A stretch of DNA of 64,000 bases, taken from Arthrobacter russicus. GTDB taxonomy: Bacteria > Actinomycetota > Actinomycetes > Actinomycetales > Micrococcaceae. The stretch covers positions 1,674,001-1,738,000 of the forward strand of contig NZ_JAVDQF010000001.1 of assembly GCF_031454135.1 (NCBI RefSeq), given 5' to 3'. Every line of letters begins with the position of its first letter. Positions within the stretch are counted from its first letter, which is position 1. Under the pieces are notes generated by a model. That model made no database searches. It saw only the letters and a program-made list of their open reading frames with translations, and was not told the origin of the DNA. Below, piece after piece: positions 41,828 through 50,483 of the stretch. The position numbers and the translations under genes are program-made.

Positions 41828-43024
41828 GTGAAAACCATGGCAAGGCCAGCAAACACCAACCCCGACTACTTCGGCTTCGAAGAGCTGCTCACCGATGCGG
41901 AGCGCAGTGAACTCGCCCGGGTGCGCGAGTTCCTCACCAATGAGATCAAGCCGCTCGCCCAGGAAGCTTGGGACAAGACCGAGTTCCCCTTCGAGGTCAT
42001 CGAAAAATTCGCCGAACTGAACCTTGCCGACGGCCAGTTCGCCGGCTTCGCCTCTTCCGGCACCCAACGCCGCGCACTGATGACCGGGTTCCTGAGCATC
42101 GAGCTCAACCGGATGGACCCGTCATTGGCGGTATTCTCCGGCGTGCACACCGGTTTGGCGATGGGTTCGATCTATGGCGGCGGCGATGAGGAGCAGCGGC
42201 AGCGTTGGCTGCCGGACATGATCGCCTGGAAGAAGATCGGCGCCTTCGCGCTGACCGAGCCGGAGGGCGGCTCGGATGTCTCCGGCGGCATGCGCACCAC
42301 CGCCCGCCGCGAAGGCGACGAATGGATCATCAATGGCGCCAAGCGCTGGATCGGCAATGGCACCTTCGCTGATCTCGTAGTGGTGTGGGCTCGCGACGAG
42401 GCCGACAACCAAGTCAAGGGCTTCGTAGTGGAGAAGGGCATGCCCGGCTTCAGCTCGGCGAAGATCGAGGGCAAGATCGCATTGCGCACCGTGCAGAACG
42501 CGGATCTGGCTTTTGCGGACGTCCGGGTTCCCGAAGCCAACCGGCTGCAGAACATCAATAGCTTCCGGGATACCGCCGAGGTGCTGCGCGCCACCCGTGG
42601 CGGGGTGGCCTGGCAGGCACTCGGCGTTTCGGTCCGGGCGTATGAACTGGCCCGTGACTATGCAACGACTCGAGTTCAGTTCGGCAAGCCGATCGCCTCA
42701 TTCCAGATGATCCAAGATCTGCTGGTGAAGATGTTGGGCAATATCTCCGCGATGTTCGGCATGGTGACCCGGCTGGCCCAGCTGAGCGACGAGCTCCGCG
42801 ATACCCCGGAACAGGCCGCACTGGCGAAGGCGTTCTGCACCTCGAAAATGCGCGAGACCGTGGCCTTCGGCCGGGAGCTCTTCGGCGGCAACGGCATTGT
42901 GCTGGATTACGAGATCGCAAAGCTGTTCTCCGATGCCGAGGCGATCTATTCCTTCGAGGGTTCCCGGGAGATGAATACCCTGATCGTCGGCAAGAACATC
43001 ACCGGGATCAGCGCCTTCATCTAA
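41828..43024 (+). CDS. Acyl-CoA dehydrogenase, glutaryl-CoA dehydrogenase-like
   Basis: FAD-dependent acyl-CoA dehydrogenase of 398 residues. ACAD motifs: GAFALTEPEGGSDVSGG (FAD), DEWIINGAKRWIGNG, and the C-terminal YSFEGSREMNTLIVGKNITG. The catalytic Glu in glutaryl-CoA dehydrogenase lies in the same place in a YEGTHDIHAL motif; here Glu377 follows that pattern and the protein ends in GISAFI, close to the GCDH ending. It may therefore be oxidative on a CoA ester with a distal carboxylate or similar group. GTG 41828 has AGGA at 41818-41821; ATG 41837 is less well placed. Last gene of the operon. Confidence 0.9.
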   Translation: MKTMARPANTNPDYFGFEELLTDAERSELARVREFLTNEIKPLAQEAWDKTEFPFEVIEKFAELNLADGQFAGFASSGTQRRALMTGFLSIELNRMDPSLAVFSGVHTGLAMGSIYGGGDEEQRQRWLPDMIAWKKIGAFALTEPEGGSDVSGGMRTTARREGDEWIINGAKRWIGNGTFADLVVVWARDEADNQVKGFVVEKGMPGFSSAKIEGKIALRTVQNADLAFADVRVPEANRLQNINSFRDTAEVLRATRGGVAWQALGVSVRAYELARDYATTRVQFGKPIASFQMIQDLLVKMLGNISAMFGMVTRLAQLSDELRDTPEQAALAKAFCTSKMRETVAFGRELFGGNGIVLDYEIAKLFSDAEAIYSFEGSREMNTLIVGKNITGISAFI

Positions 43025-43062
43025 ATCGCCAACCGCAACCCCGGCGCTGGTCCCCCAACCCA

Positions 43063-43125
43063 GCGCGAGTGCACAGATGATGCGGAAGTTTTCCGAAAAC
43101 ATCCGCATCATCTGTGCACTCGCGC
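43063..43125. repeat. 63-base palindromic element E4 (24-base perfect arms)
   Basis: Arms GCGCGAGTGCACAGATGATG... (43063-43086) and complement (43102-43125), with the inner part (GTTTT/AAAAC) also pairing, so nearly all 63 bases fold. Between the convergent ends of the acyl-CoA dehydrogenase and the lipoprotein gene. Shares the GAGTG start and CAGAT core with E1-E3 but is otherwise different. Confidence 0.9.
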
Positions 43126-43180
43126 GCCGGGGAAACGGGGAAGGGGGTGCGCGTCGGGGAACGGGGGTCGGGGCGGCAGG

Positions 43181-43705
43181 TCAGGAATGGCCCCAGGCCG
43201 CCAGCATCGATTTCATCAGCGTTTTGAACTCGTCGCGTCCCATGGTTTTTTCGGACGAGTAGGCGACGTAATAGGTGATCCCGTTGCGGAACGTCCCGTA
43301 CTGGCTGCCCCGGTAACTGAGCCGGTCTTCGCCGGCAACGTTGACTTCATCGTCGGCAGCGGCCCAATCCGCCAGGGTGTTGCCACGGTCCATGCCGAAG
43401 GTCACGCCATAGCCGTCTCGGTTCTTGGCGCTGCATTGTTTCCCAACCGGCCCCTTGCCGGCGGCCAGGCCTTCGAGCTTCAAAAGCTCTTCGAGTCTGC
43501 CCAGTTTCGGAATGCTGGTGCACACGTCGTCCGGAATCGAGCCTGCGGGACCCCCGGCGCCTTGCAGTTGCGGCCCGCTGCCGTCGGTGGCAAGCCGCTC
43601 TGCCGATGGAACCGCCGACGGCACTCCGGAACAAGCCGCGAGGCTCGCGGCGATCGTGATGCCGGCCAGCGCCGCACGGATGCGCCGAATGGATGCTGTG
43701 CTCAT
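43181..43705 (-). CDS. Small lipoprotein, DUF3558-like
   Basis: Predicted lipid-anchored extracytoplasmic protein of 174 residues. Signal peptide with lipobox SLAAC (Cys25). The mature part (IPDDVCTSIPKLGRLEELL..., GKQCSAKNRDGYGVTFGMDRG...) resembles DUF3558-type lipoproteins of actinobacteria, with a conserved pair of cysteines. GGGAG precedes ATG 43705. Function unknown; no operon partner. Divergent from the CPBP gene. Confidence 0.75.
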   Translation of the reverse strand: MSTASIRRIRAALAGITIAASLAACSGVPSAVPSAERLATDGSGPQLQGAGGPAGSIPDDVCTSIPKLGRLEELLKLEGLAAGKGPVGKQCSAKNRDGYGVTFGMDRGNTLADWAAADDEVNVAGEDRLSYRGSQYGTFRNGITYYVAYSSEKTMGRDEFKTLMKSMLAAWGHS

Positions 43706-43907
43706 GTCGTGGAACTCCCAACTGCGTTTGGCTACGGTTCAAGGCTCTCTTCAATCACCGCGGAAAGCCCGTCCAAAAGGGCAGAATTGCAGGTAGTCGG
43801 AGCTGCCCGGCAAGTTTTCCGGCCGAAACCGCGGCTGATCCGAAAATTTCCAGCCGGGTGCCGCCATTGCCTCGGCCTGCGAGCGATCCGCGGGATACGG
43901 TTGGCCC

Positions 43908-44660
43908 ATGACCACCGCTGCGGCACCGCCAATCTGGGCAAGCAAACACCCGCTGCTGCTCGGCTCAGCGATCATGGTGCTGTGGCAAATCGTGGTTTAC
44001 GGCTTCGGATCACTCCCGTTGCCGGGGCTGCAACCCGACTGGTTCCCCGGCCTGGGCGGCTTGCTGACAAATTTCCTGGGCGCCGCCGTCGTGCTTTTCC
44101 TCGGTTGGCGACTGGGTCTGCTGTCCGCCTCGGCTTTGGGCTGGGGCCGGATCCGGAACTACTGGTGGCTGTTGCCGTTGCTCGCGATCGACCTGAGCTA
44201 TTCGTTGATCAGCACGGAAGGCGTGCCCGGGATCGTCGGCTCCCCGGGACTCCTGCTCAGCAGCGCTGCAGCCCTGGCAGCGGTGGGGATTTCCGAGGAA
44301 ATCGCCGGCCGCGGCGTCGGGTTGGCGGCCGCCGAGCCGGCCGGAAAATGGCAGGCCTCGATCACCATCGGGCTGGTCTTCGGCCTCGGGCATTTGGGCA
44401 ACTGGCTGTTTTTCGGCAGCAGCCTGGAGGACGCCCTGTGGCAGGTGGTGAACGCGAGCGCCGCGGGGTTCTGCTGGTCGGCTGGCCGGTTCCTGGTCGG
44501 ATCCATCTGGCCCTTGGCGTTCATCCACGGGTTCAACGACTGGATGCAGATCAATTCCCCCGGGGCCGCGCCGTTCTTCTTCCAAGTCGCCGTCGTCCTG
44601 TTCCAAATCAGCTGGGGCGCCTTGTTGCTCAGCCGGGCAGTGAAAACCACCGGCGCCTGA
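43908..44660 (+). CDS. CPBP-family intramembrane metalloprotease
   Basis: Polytopic membrane protein of 250 residues, about seven to eight helices. The CPBP (Rce1/Abi) motifs are present: motif 1 GISEEIAGRGV (two Glu and Arg), motif 2 FGLGHLGNW (His), motif 3 FIHGFNDW (His, Asn). Bacterial members cleave prenylated or hydrophobic peptides, or act as bacteriocin-immunity-like proteins; no neighbour shows a substrate here. Convergent with ramB. Confidence 0.87.
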   Translation: MTTAAAPPIWASKHPLLLGSAIMVLWQIVVYGFGSLPLPGLQPDWFPGLGGLLTNFLGAAVVLFLGWRLGLLSASALGWGRIRNYWWLLPLLAIDLSYSLISTEGVPGIVGSPGLLLSSAAALAAVGISEEIAGRGVGLAAAEPAGKWQASITIGLVFGLGHLGNWLFFGSSLEDALWQVVNASAAGFCWSAGRFLVGSIWPLAFIHGFNDWMQINSPGAAPFFFQVAVVLFQISWGALLLSRAVKTTGA

Positions 44661-44676
44661 AGCCGCCGTTTCCGAA

Positions 44677-46179
44677 TTACGACGCCGGCCCGGCCTCCGG
44701 GGCGTGTGCGGCCAGGAACGAATAGACCTCAGTTTCGTCCACGCCCGGAAACACTCCAGGTGGCATTGCCGCGAGCAGGTGGGAGTGCGCCCGGGCACTC
44801 GGCCAAGCATTGCCGTTCCAGGCACTCGCCAGGGCTGCCGGTGGCCGCCGGCAGCAGGACTCGTCCGGGCAGCGCGATTTCGAGCGCTCGGTGGTCTCCC
44901 GGCCGCGGAACCACTTTGCATGCGCGTACGGCAGCCCGATGCTCAAGGAAAATTCACCGCCACTGGAACGTTCCGTCCTGGCGGTGCACCAATACGTGCC
45001 GGCGGGAGTGTCGGTGTACTGGTTGTAGGCGCTGAATTTGTCGCTCACGTCGAAGACTTCGCGCGAGGTCCAGTACTTGCAGATCGGCTGCCCCTCGATC
45101 GCCCCGGTGTGGTCGGTCGGAAAGGTCACGCCGTCGTTCTCGTAGGCCTTGTAGACGATCCCGCTCTCATGCACTTTCTGAAAGTGGGTCAGGATGCCCA
45201 GATGCTCGGTGGCCAAGTTGGTGAAGCGGTGCGCTGCGGTTTCATAGGACACCGCAAAAGCATCCCGAATGTCCTCCACAGCGATGCTCTTGGCGGCTTT
45301 GGCGCGCTGCAGGAAATCCACAGTCTGCTTCTCCGGCAACAACAGCGCTGCCGCGAAATAATTGGTCGCCACCCGTTGCGAGAGGAATTCCCCGTAGCTG
45401 GTCGGCGTCTGGTGCCCCAGGACGTAGTGCCCCAGGGCCTGCAGCAGCACCGAACGCGGGTCATGTTCGCTGCGGCTCGATTGGGTGAGATAAATTCGGC
45501 GATTCTTCAAGTCAGTGACGCTGCGGGTGGAATGCGGCAAATCCGTCACATGGTGCAGGGTGAAACCGAGATGGTTCGCGATGTCCGCGATGACGTGTTG
45601 CGAGAGCGGTCCCCCGGCATAGCCGACGCCGGAAAGCACCTTGGCGGCCTCCGCCTCATACTCGCCGAAATAGTTGTTCCGTTCGCGCATTTGCAGGCGC
45701 AGCGCGGTGTTGGCCCGGCGGGCTTCTTCCGGGGTGGCGATCTGTTCGTTGAGTCGGCGTTCCAGCTCGGCCTGCAAACCCACCAGGGCTTCCAAAGCAT
45801 CCATCGAAAGCCGCGAGGACACCCGGACTTTGGGCAATCCCAGTGATTCGTAAAGCGATCCGCGCTGCGCCCGTTCCAATTCGATTTCCAACGCTGCCCG
45901 CCGGCTGGGCGGCTCGGCTCCGAGCAGCTGTTCGATGCTCACGCCGAGCGCCTTCGACAACCCGTGCAACAGGCTCAGTTTCGGCTCCCGCTTGCCGTTC
46001 TCGATCATCGACAACTGCGAAGGTGCGGCATCCACCATGAGCCCCAAGTCATCGAGCGTCAGCTTCGCGCTTTTGCGCAGGTGCCGGACCCGGCGCCCCA
46101 GGCTGATCACGTCGATTTCGTCGTTGCCGGGGTCCCGTTTGGTACCCGGCGCCGGCCGTTGCCAGGTTGGACTCGTCAT
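44677..46179 (-). CDS. ramB: RamB-like regulator of acetate/glyoxylate metabolism
   Basis: Transcriptional regulator of the RamB family, which represses glyoxylate and acetate genes in Corynebacterium and controls icl1 in Mycobacterium. About 500 residues. XRE HTH near the N-terminus (about 28-85, LGRRVRHLRKSAKLTLDDLGLMVDAAPSQLSMIENGKREPKLSLLH), a middle IrrE-like domain in which HExxH is replaced by LGHYVLGHQTP, and a C-terminal DUF2083-type domain with many cysteines (SKSRCPDESCC). ATG 46179 is used; a TTG at 46206 extends the frame without a better ribosome site. Divergent from aceA, its expected target. Confidence 0.9.
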   Translation of the reverse strand: MTSPTWQRPAPGTKRDPGNDEIDVISLGRRVRHLRKSAKLTLDDLGLMVDAAPSQLSMIENGKREPKLSLLHGLSKALGVSIEQLLGAEPPSRRAALEIELERAQRGSLYESLGLPKVRVSSRLSMDALEALVGLQAELERRLNEQIATPEEARRANTALRLQMRERNNYFGEYEAEAAKVLSGVGYAGGPLSQHVIADIANHLGFTLHHVTDLPHSTRSVTDLKNRRIYLTQSSRSEHDPRSVLLQALGHYVLGHQTPTSYGEFLSQRVATNYFAAALLLPEKQTVDFLQRAKAAKSIAVEDIRDAFAVSYETAAHRFTNLATEHLGILTHFQKVHESGIVYKAYENDGVTFPTDHTGAIEGQPICKYWTSREVFDVSDKFSAYNQYTDTPAGTYWCTARTERSSGGEFSLSIGLPYAHAKWFRGRETTERSKSRCPDESCCRRPPAALASAWNGNAWPSARAHSHLLAAMPPGVFPGVDETEVYSFLAAHAPEAGPAS

Positions 46180-46316
46180 TTCTTGATGATACGTGAAGAA
46201 ACGCAAATCTTTCCAGAATATTTTCTAGAAACCTGCTTGAAAACGGAGAAAAGTAAGACATACGAAGAAGTTCAGCCCGGATTCACTTCCGGGAAGCAGA
46301 TATCAAGGAGCAGGAC

Positions 46317-47609
46317 ATGTCGGAGAATCAGCAGAAAACAGCAGAGGCGCTGGAGCTGGAGTGGGCAGCCAATCCCCGTTGGGAAGGCGTGCGCCGCGAT
46401 TACTCGGCAGCCGACGTCGTCAAGCTCGCCGGACGCGTGCAGGAAGAGGCCACCTTGGCCCGCCGCGGATCCGAGAAGCTCTGGGACCAACTGCGAAACG
46501 CCGGCCCGGAAGGCTACACCAATGCGCTCGGCGCGCTGACCGGCAATCAGGCCGTGCAGCAGGTCAAAGCCGGGCTCAAGGCGATCTACCTTTCCGGCTG
46601 GCAGGTTGCCGCCGATGCGAACACCTCCGGCAACACCTACCCGGATCAGTCGCTCTACCCGGTCAACTCGGTACCCACGGTGGTCCGCCGGATCAACAAC
46701 GCGCTGCTGCGGGCTGATCAAATCGAATTCTCGGAAGGCAAACAGTCGGTCGAAGATTGGCTCGTGCCGATCGTCGCCGACGCCGAGGCCGGCTTCGGCG
46801 GCCCGCTCAATGCCTACGAACTCATGAAGTCGATGATCCAGGCCGGCGCTTCGGGCGTGCACTGGGAAGACCAGCTCGCTTCGGAAAAGAAGTGCGGACA
46901 CTTGGGCGGCAAGGTGCTCATTCCCACCCAGCAGCACGTCCGCACCCTGAACGCGGCCCGGCTCGCGGCCGACGTCGCCGGCGTACCGTCGGTGATCATC
47001 GCCCGCACCGATGCCGAGGCGGCCACCCTGATCACTTCCGACGTCGACGAGCGCGACCAGGAATTCATCACCGGCGAGCGCACTGCGGAGGGCTTCTACA
47101 AGGTGCGCAACGGGATTGAACCCTGCATCGCCCGGGCCAAGGCCTACGCACCCTACTCCGATCTGATCTGGATGGAGACCGGCACCCCGGACCTGGAACT
47201 GGCGAAGAAGTTCTCCGAAGCCGTCCGGAGCGAGTTCCCGGACCAGATGCTCGCCTACAACTGTTCGCCGTCGTTCAACTGGAAGAAGCACTTGGACGAC
47301 GCCACGATCGCCAAGTTCCAGCGCGAACTCGGCGCGATGGGCTTCAAGTTCCAGTTCATTACCCTGGCCGGCTTCCACGCCCTGAACTACTCGATGTTCG
47401 ATCTGGCCCACGGCTACGCCCGGGACGGAATGAGCGCGTACGTCGAATTGCAGGAGAAGGAATTCGCTTCCGAAGACCGCGGCTACACCGCAACCAAGCA
47501 CCAGCGCGAAGTGGGCACCGGCTACTTCGACTTGGTGGCAACCGCACTGAACCCCAGCGGCAGCACGCTCGCCTTGGCTGGCTCTACCGAAGCCCAGCAA
47601 TTCCACTAA
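46317..47609 (+). CDS. aceA: Isocitrate lyase
   Basis: Glyoxylate-shunt enzyme splitting isocitrate into succinate and glyoxylate, for growth on acetate or fatty acids. 430 residues, the short bacterial form. Active-site motif [12 protein letters not shown] with catalytic Cys193, [12 protein letters not shown] for Mg binding, and [22 protein letters not shown] is upstream of ATG 46317. Divergent from ramB and 64 bases upstream of aceB, with a hairpin between. Also supports the acyl-CoA operon at 38-43 kb by assimilating acetyl-CoA. Confidence 0.98.
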   Translation: MSENQQKTAEALELEWAANPRWEGVRRDYSAADVVKLAGRVQEEATLARRGSEKLWDQLRNAGPEGYTNALGALTGNQAVQQVKAGLKAIYLSGWQVAADANTSGNTYPDQSLYPVNSVPTVVRRINNALLRADQIEFSEGKQSVEDWLVPIVADAEAGFGGPLNAYELMKSMIQAGASGVHWEDQLASEKKCGHLGGKVLIPTQQHVRTLNAARLAADVAGVPSVIIARTDAEAATLITSDVDERDQEFITGERTAEGFYKVRNGIEPCIARAKAYAPYSDLIWMETGTPDLELAKKFSEAVRSEFPDQMLAYNCSPSFNWKKHLDDATIAKFQRELGAMGFKFQFITLAGFHALNYSMFDLAHGYARDGMSAYVELQEKEFASEDRGYTATKHQREVGTGYFDLVATALNPSGSTLALAGSTEAQQFH

Positions 47610-47615
47610 GCGGCA

Positions 47616-47639
47616 GGGCGGGCCGCCACCGGCCCGCCC
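47616..47639 (+). terminator. Hairpin between aceA and aceB
   Basis: GGGCGGGCC (47616-47624) pairs perfectly with GGCCCGCCC (47631-47639) around six bases, seven bases after the aceA stop. The T-run comes only later (CTTTT, 47654-47658), so it is an attenuator/stabiliser rather than a sure terminator. Confidence 0.55.
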
Positions 47640-47673
47640 CACCCACCCCACGGCTTTTAGACAGGACCAGATC

Positions 47674-49314
47674 ATGAACTCCACGAACAGCCTGAACGGC
47701 ATCACCTTCAACGGCATCACGTTGACCGCCCAGCCGATCCACCGCCAGGAAGAAATCCTCACCCCGGAAGCACTCGACTTCATTGCCGCGCTGCACCGGG
47801 CCACTTCGGGCCGGCGCCAAGAACTGCTCCAGGACCGGCAGACCCGGCGGCAGCAGATCGGCAACGGCGTGGACCCGCGTTTCCTGCGCGAGACCTCGGC
47901 GATCCGGGAGGACCCGAACTGGCGGGTTGCACCGCCGGCCCCCGGCCTGGAAGACCGCCGAGTGGAAATCACCGGACCGGTCGACCGCAAGATGACGATC
48001 AACGCGCTGAATTCCGGCGCAAAGGTCTGGCTCGCCGATATGGAAGATTCCTCGACGCCGAGCTGGCGCAATGTGATCCAAGGCCAGATCAATTTGATCG
48101 ACGCCCTGGAACGCCGCATCGACTTCACCTCGCCGGAGGGCAAGGAGTACAAGCTCGGCGCGGAAAACCCGACGATCGTGGTCCGCCCGCGCGGCTGGCA
48201 TTTGCCGGAAAAGCACATGTTGATCAACAACAAGCCGATCGCCGGCGGCCTGGTCGACTTCGGTTTGTACTTCTTCCACAATGCGAAGCGCCTGATCGCC
48301 CAGGGCAAGGGACCGTACTTCTACTTGCCAAAGATCGAGAACCACTTGGAAGCCCGGCTGTGGAACGACATCTTCATCCTGGCCCAGGACCTGCTCGACA
48401 TTCCGCAGGGCACGATCCGCGCCACGGTGCTGATCGAGACCATCACCGCCGCCTTCGAAATGGAGGAGATCCTCTACGAACTGCGTGATCACGCTTCTGG
48501 CTTGAACGCCGGGCGTTGGGACTACTTGTTCTCGGTGATCAAGAATTTCCGCACCCGCGGCCCGCGCTTCGTGCTGCCGGACCGCAACGAGATCACCATG
48601 ACCGCACCGTTCATGCGGGCCTACACCGAGCAGTTGGTCCGGGCCTGCCACCGCCGCGGCGCCATGGCCATTGGGGGCATGGCGGCATTCATCCCGAACC
48701 GCCGCGATCCGGAAGCCAATGAGATCGCGCTGGGCAAGGTGCGGGCGGACAAAACCCGCGAGGCCACCGATGGCTTCGACGGATCCTGGGTTGCCCACCC
48801 GGACCTGGTCCCGGTGGCCATGGAGGTCTTCGACGGCGCTCTGGGCGAGCGTCCGAACCAAATCGAGAAGCTCCGCGAAGACGTGATTCCGGACGACAAG
48901 GCGCTGCTCAACGTCGCCGCGACCCAGGGCTCGATCACCGAAGCCGGGGTCCGGATGAACATTGAGGTCGGCATTCGCTACATCGAATCTTGGCTGCGCG
49001 GCAACGGTGCGGCAGCGATCCACAACCTGATGGAAGACGCGGCGACGGCGGAGATCTCCCGCTCGCAGATCTGGCAGTGGATCTACTCCGAAGCGATCAC
49101 CGATCAGGGCGAGATCATCACCGAGGCCTGGGTCCGGGAGTTGCTCGACGACGAATTCAGCAAGATCGAGCGCAGCGAGGGCGACCGGTTCGACGACGCC
49201 CGGGAGATCTTCGAAGAAGTCGCCTTGGGCGAAGCTTTCCCGACCTTCCTGACCGTACCCGCCTATGCCCGGTTCCTGCACGAAGCCCGAGATGCCGAGC
49301 TGAGCGCAGCCTGA
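47674..49314 (+). CDS. aceB: Malate synthase A
   Basis: Second glyoxylate-shunt enzyme, condensing glyoxylate with acetyl-CoA to malate. 546 residues, malate synthase A type (about 530-545), not the longer G type. Family landmarks: [53 protein letters not shown], and the C-terminal [19 protein letters not shown] with catalytic Asp. Follows aceA in the same direction; the pair is probably controlled by RamB. Ends 60 bases before a strong terminator. Confidence 0.98.
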   Translation: MNSTNSLNGITFNGITLTAQPIHRQEEILTPEALDFIAALHRATSGRRQELLQDRQTRRQQIGNGVDPRFLRETSAIREDPNWRVAPPAPGLEDRRVEITGPVDRKMTINALNSGAKVWLADMEDSSTPSWRNVIQGQINLIDALERRIDFTSPEGKEYKLGAENPTIVVRPRGWHLPEKHMLINNKPIAGGLVDFGLYFFHNAKRLIAQGKGPYFYLPKIENHLEARLWNDIFILAQDLLDIPQGTIRATVLIETITAAFEMEEILYELRDHASGLNAGRWDYLFSVIKNFRTRGPRFVLPDRNEITMTAPFMRAYTEQLVRACHRRGAMAIGGMAAFIPNRRDPEANEIALGKVRADKTREATDGFDGSWVAHPDLVPVAMEVFDGALGERPNQIEKLREDVIPDDKALLNVAATQGSITEAGVRMNIEVGIRYIESWLRGNGAAAIHNLMEDAATAEISRSQIWQWIYSEAITDQGEIITEAWVRELLDDEFSKIERSEGDRFDDAREIFEEVALGEAFPTFLTVPAYARFLHEARDAELSAA

Positions 49315-49373
49315 AACCTGGTCGATTCGCCGACGTCACCGCCTCAGACAGCCCGAGATCCGGGCCAGGCGAA

Positions 49374-49434
49374 ACGGCCGCATGCGAAAGGGGACCCCTC
49401 GTGGAGCGAGGGGTCCCCTTTCGCATGCGGCCGT
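49374..49434. terminator. 28-base-arm hairpin after aceB
   Basis: Perfect arms 49374-49401 and 49407-49434 (start ACGGCCGCATGCGAAAGGGG) around TGGAG. At 61 bases it is similar in size to the 63-base elements but has no GAGYG ends. No U-tract beyond the AAAGGGG/CCCCTTT part. Terminates aceB in either direction. Confidence 0.8.
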
Positions 49435-49554
49435 AGCCCAGCTTCCGGGGCTGGAAGTTGAGCTGGAACGCCGCAGCCCAGCTTCCGGGGCTGGAAGTTG
49501 AGCTGGAACGCCGCAGCCCAGCTTCCGGGGCTGGAAGTTGAGCTGGAACGACGT
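49435..49554. repeat. Three tandem 40-base repeats between aceB and the ArsR gene
   Basis: Unit starts AGCCCAGCTTCCGGGGCTGG; copies at 49435, 49475 and 49515, identical except for the last four bases of the third. Each unit contains inverted segments (CCAGC/GCTGG, TTCC/GGAA), so it can fold on its own. Directly abuts the aceB terminator and precedes the ArsR promoter at 49589. No spacers or cas genes. Confidence 0.95.
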
Positions 49555-49588
49555 CGAACGCGGGGCCGAAGCGACGGGTGGCAAGGCA

Positions 49589-49618
49589 TTGACATGCAGC
49601 CATATGGCTGCCTATTCT
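49589..49618 (+). promoter_or_regulatory. Promoter with operator in the -35/-10 spacer, leaderless start
   Basis: TTGACA (49589-49594), 18-base spacer, TATTCT (49613-49618). The spacer contains the 16-base palindrome GCAGCCATATGGCTGC (49596-49611). The GTG start at 49625 is seven bases past the -10 with no ribosome site, so the message is probably leaderless. The ArsR protein itself is the likely binder. Confidence 0.75.
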
Positions 49619-49624
49619 TGATCT

Positions 49625-50425
49625 GTGGATGAGATTTTCCGAGCCCTCTCGGACCCGAGCCGGCGTTCCTTGCTCGATGATCTCAACCGGCGCAATGGGC
49701 AAACCCAGGGCGAACTGTGCTCCGGATTGTCCATGGCGCGCCAATCCGTGAGCAAACACCTGGCCATCCTGGAGCACGCCAACCTGATCAGTACGGTCAA
49801 ACGGGGACGCGAAAAGCTCCACTATTTGAATGCGGAACCGATCAACGCCATCGCAGACCGCTGGATCAACCGGTATGACCAGCGTCGCGCAGCAGCGCTC
49901 GCCGATCTCAAATCAGCATTGGAGCACAACCCCATGGACAACTCTGGAACCGACGAAGACTTCGTCTACACCACCTACATCAAGACCACGCCGGAAAAGC
50001 TCTGGCAGGCGCTCACCGAACCAGCCTTCATCAAGCAGTACTGGGGCATCGAGTTGATTTCCGACTGGAAAGTCGGCTCGACGATCGACTGGCAAGTGGC
50101 TGGCGTGACGATTTCCGAGCCCGAGCAGGTGGTCCTGATCTCGGACAAGCCGAGGAAGCTCAGCTTTACCTGGCACACCGTGACCGAGGAATTCGGAAAG
50201 GCGATCAACGCCGACCCGCAAGAAGTGGCCGACATGGCCGCAGAGAAGCGTTCAACGGCGACCTTCGAGTTGGAACAACAAGGCGACGTCGTCAAGCTCA
50301 CCTTGATCCATTCGGGCTTCCCGAAAGACAGCGCGCTGCGCGCCGGGGTCTCCCAGGGTTGGCAGCCGATCCTGTCCAGCCTCAAGACCTTGTTGGAAAC
50401 CGGTACGCCGCTGCCGGCCGAATAG
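49625..50425 (+). CDS. ArsR-type HTH fused to an AHSA1/SRPBCC ligand-binding domain
   Basis: 266-residue protein of two parts. Residues 1-90 are a winged HTH of the ArsR type (MDEIFRALSDPSRRSLLDDLNRRNGQTQGELCSGLSMARQSVSKHLAILEHANLI); no metal-binding CxC motif seen. Residues about 112-266 are an AHSA1/SRPBCC domain (FVYTTYIKTTPEKLWQALTEPAFIKQYWGIEL ... GWQPILSSLKTLLE). The two usually are separate genes in a pair; here one gene encodes both, so a small hydrophobic molecule may directly switch DNA binding. GTG 49625 is the first base past the promoter. Autoregulates through the spacer palindrome, by inference. Confidence 0.85.
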   Translation: MDEIFRALSDPSRRSLLDDLNRRNGQTQGELCSGLSMARQSVSKHLAILEHANLISTVKRGREKLHYLNAEPINAIADRWINRYDQRRAAALADLKSALEHNPMDNSGTDEDFVYTTYIKTTPEKLWQALTEPAFIKQYWGIELISDWKVGSTIDWQVAGVTISEPEQVVLISDKPRKLSFTWHTVTEEFGKAINADPQEVADMAAEKRSTATFELEQQGDVVKLTLIHSGFPKDSALRAGVSQGWQPILSSLKTLLETGTPLPAE

Positions 50426-50483
50426 CACACCGCGCTTCCTGCCCTCGGGGAATTCTTCTCCGGCCTGCGGAGTTGCCGACAAC

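Noticed and set aside
38094-43024. Recent horizontal transfer of the CoA operon
   Set aside because: Codon bias is only slightly relaxed relative to neighbours, and no mobility genes or flanking repeats are seen; the evidence is too weak.
46272-48308. 678-codon minus-strand frame over aceA/aceB
   Set aside because: Shadow frame; isocitrate lyase and malate synthase are unequivocal on the plus strand.
49374-49434. Sixth member of the 63-base element family
   Set aside because: 61 bases, loop of five, and no GAGYG ends; treated as an ordinary strong terminator.
49435-49554. Possible CRISPR-like array
   Set aside because: Three 40-base units abut directly with no unique spacers.
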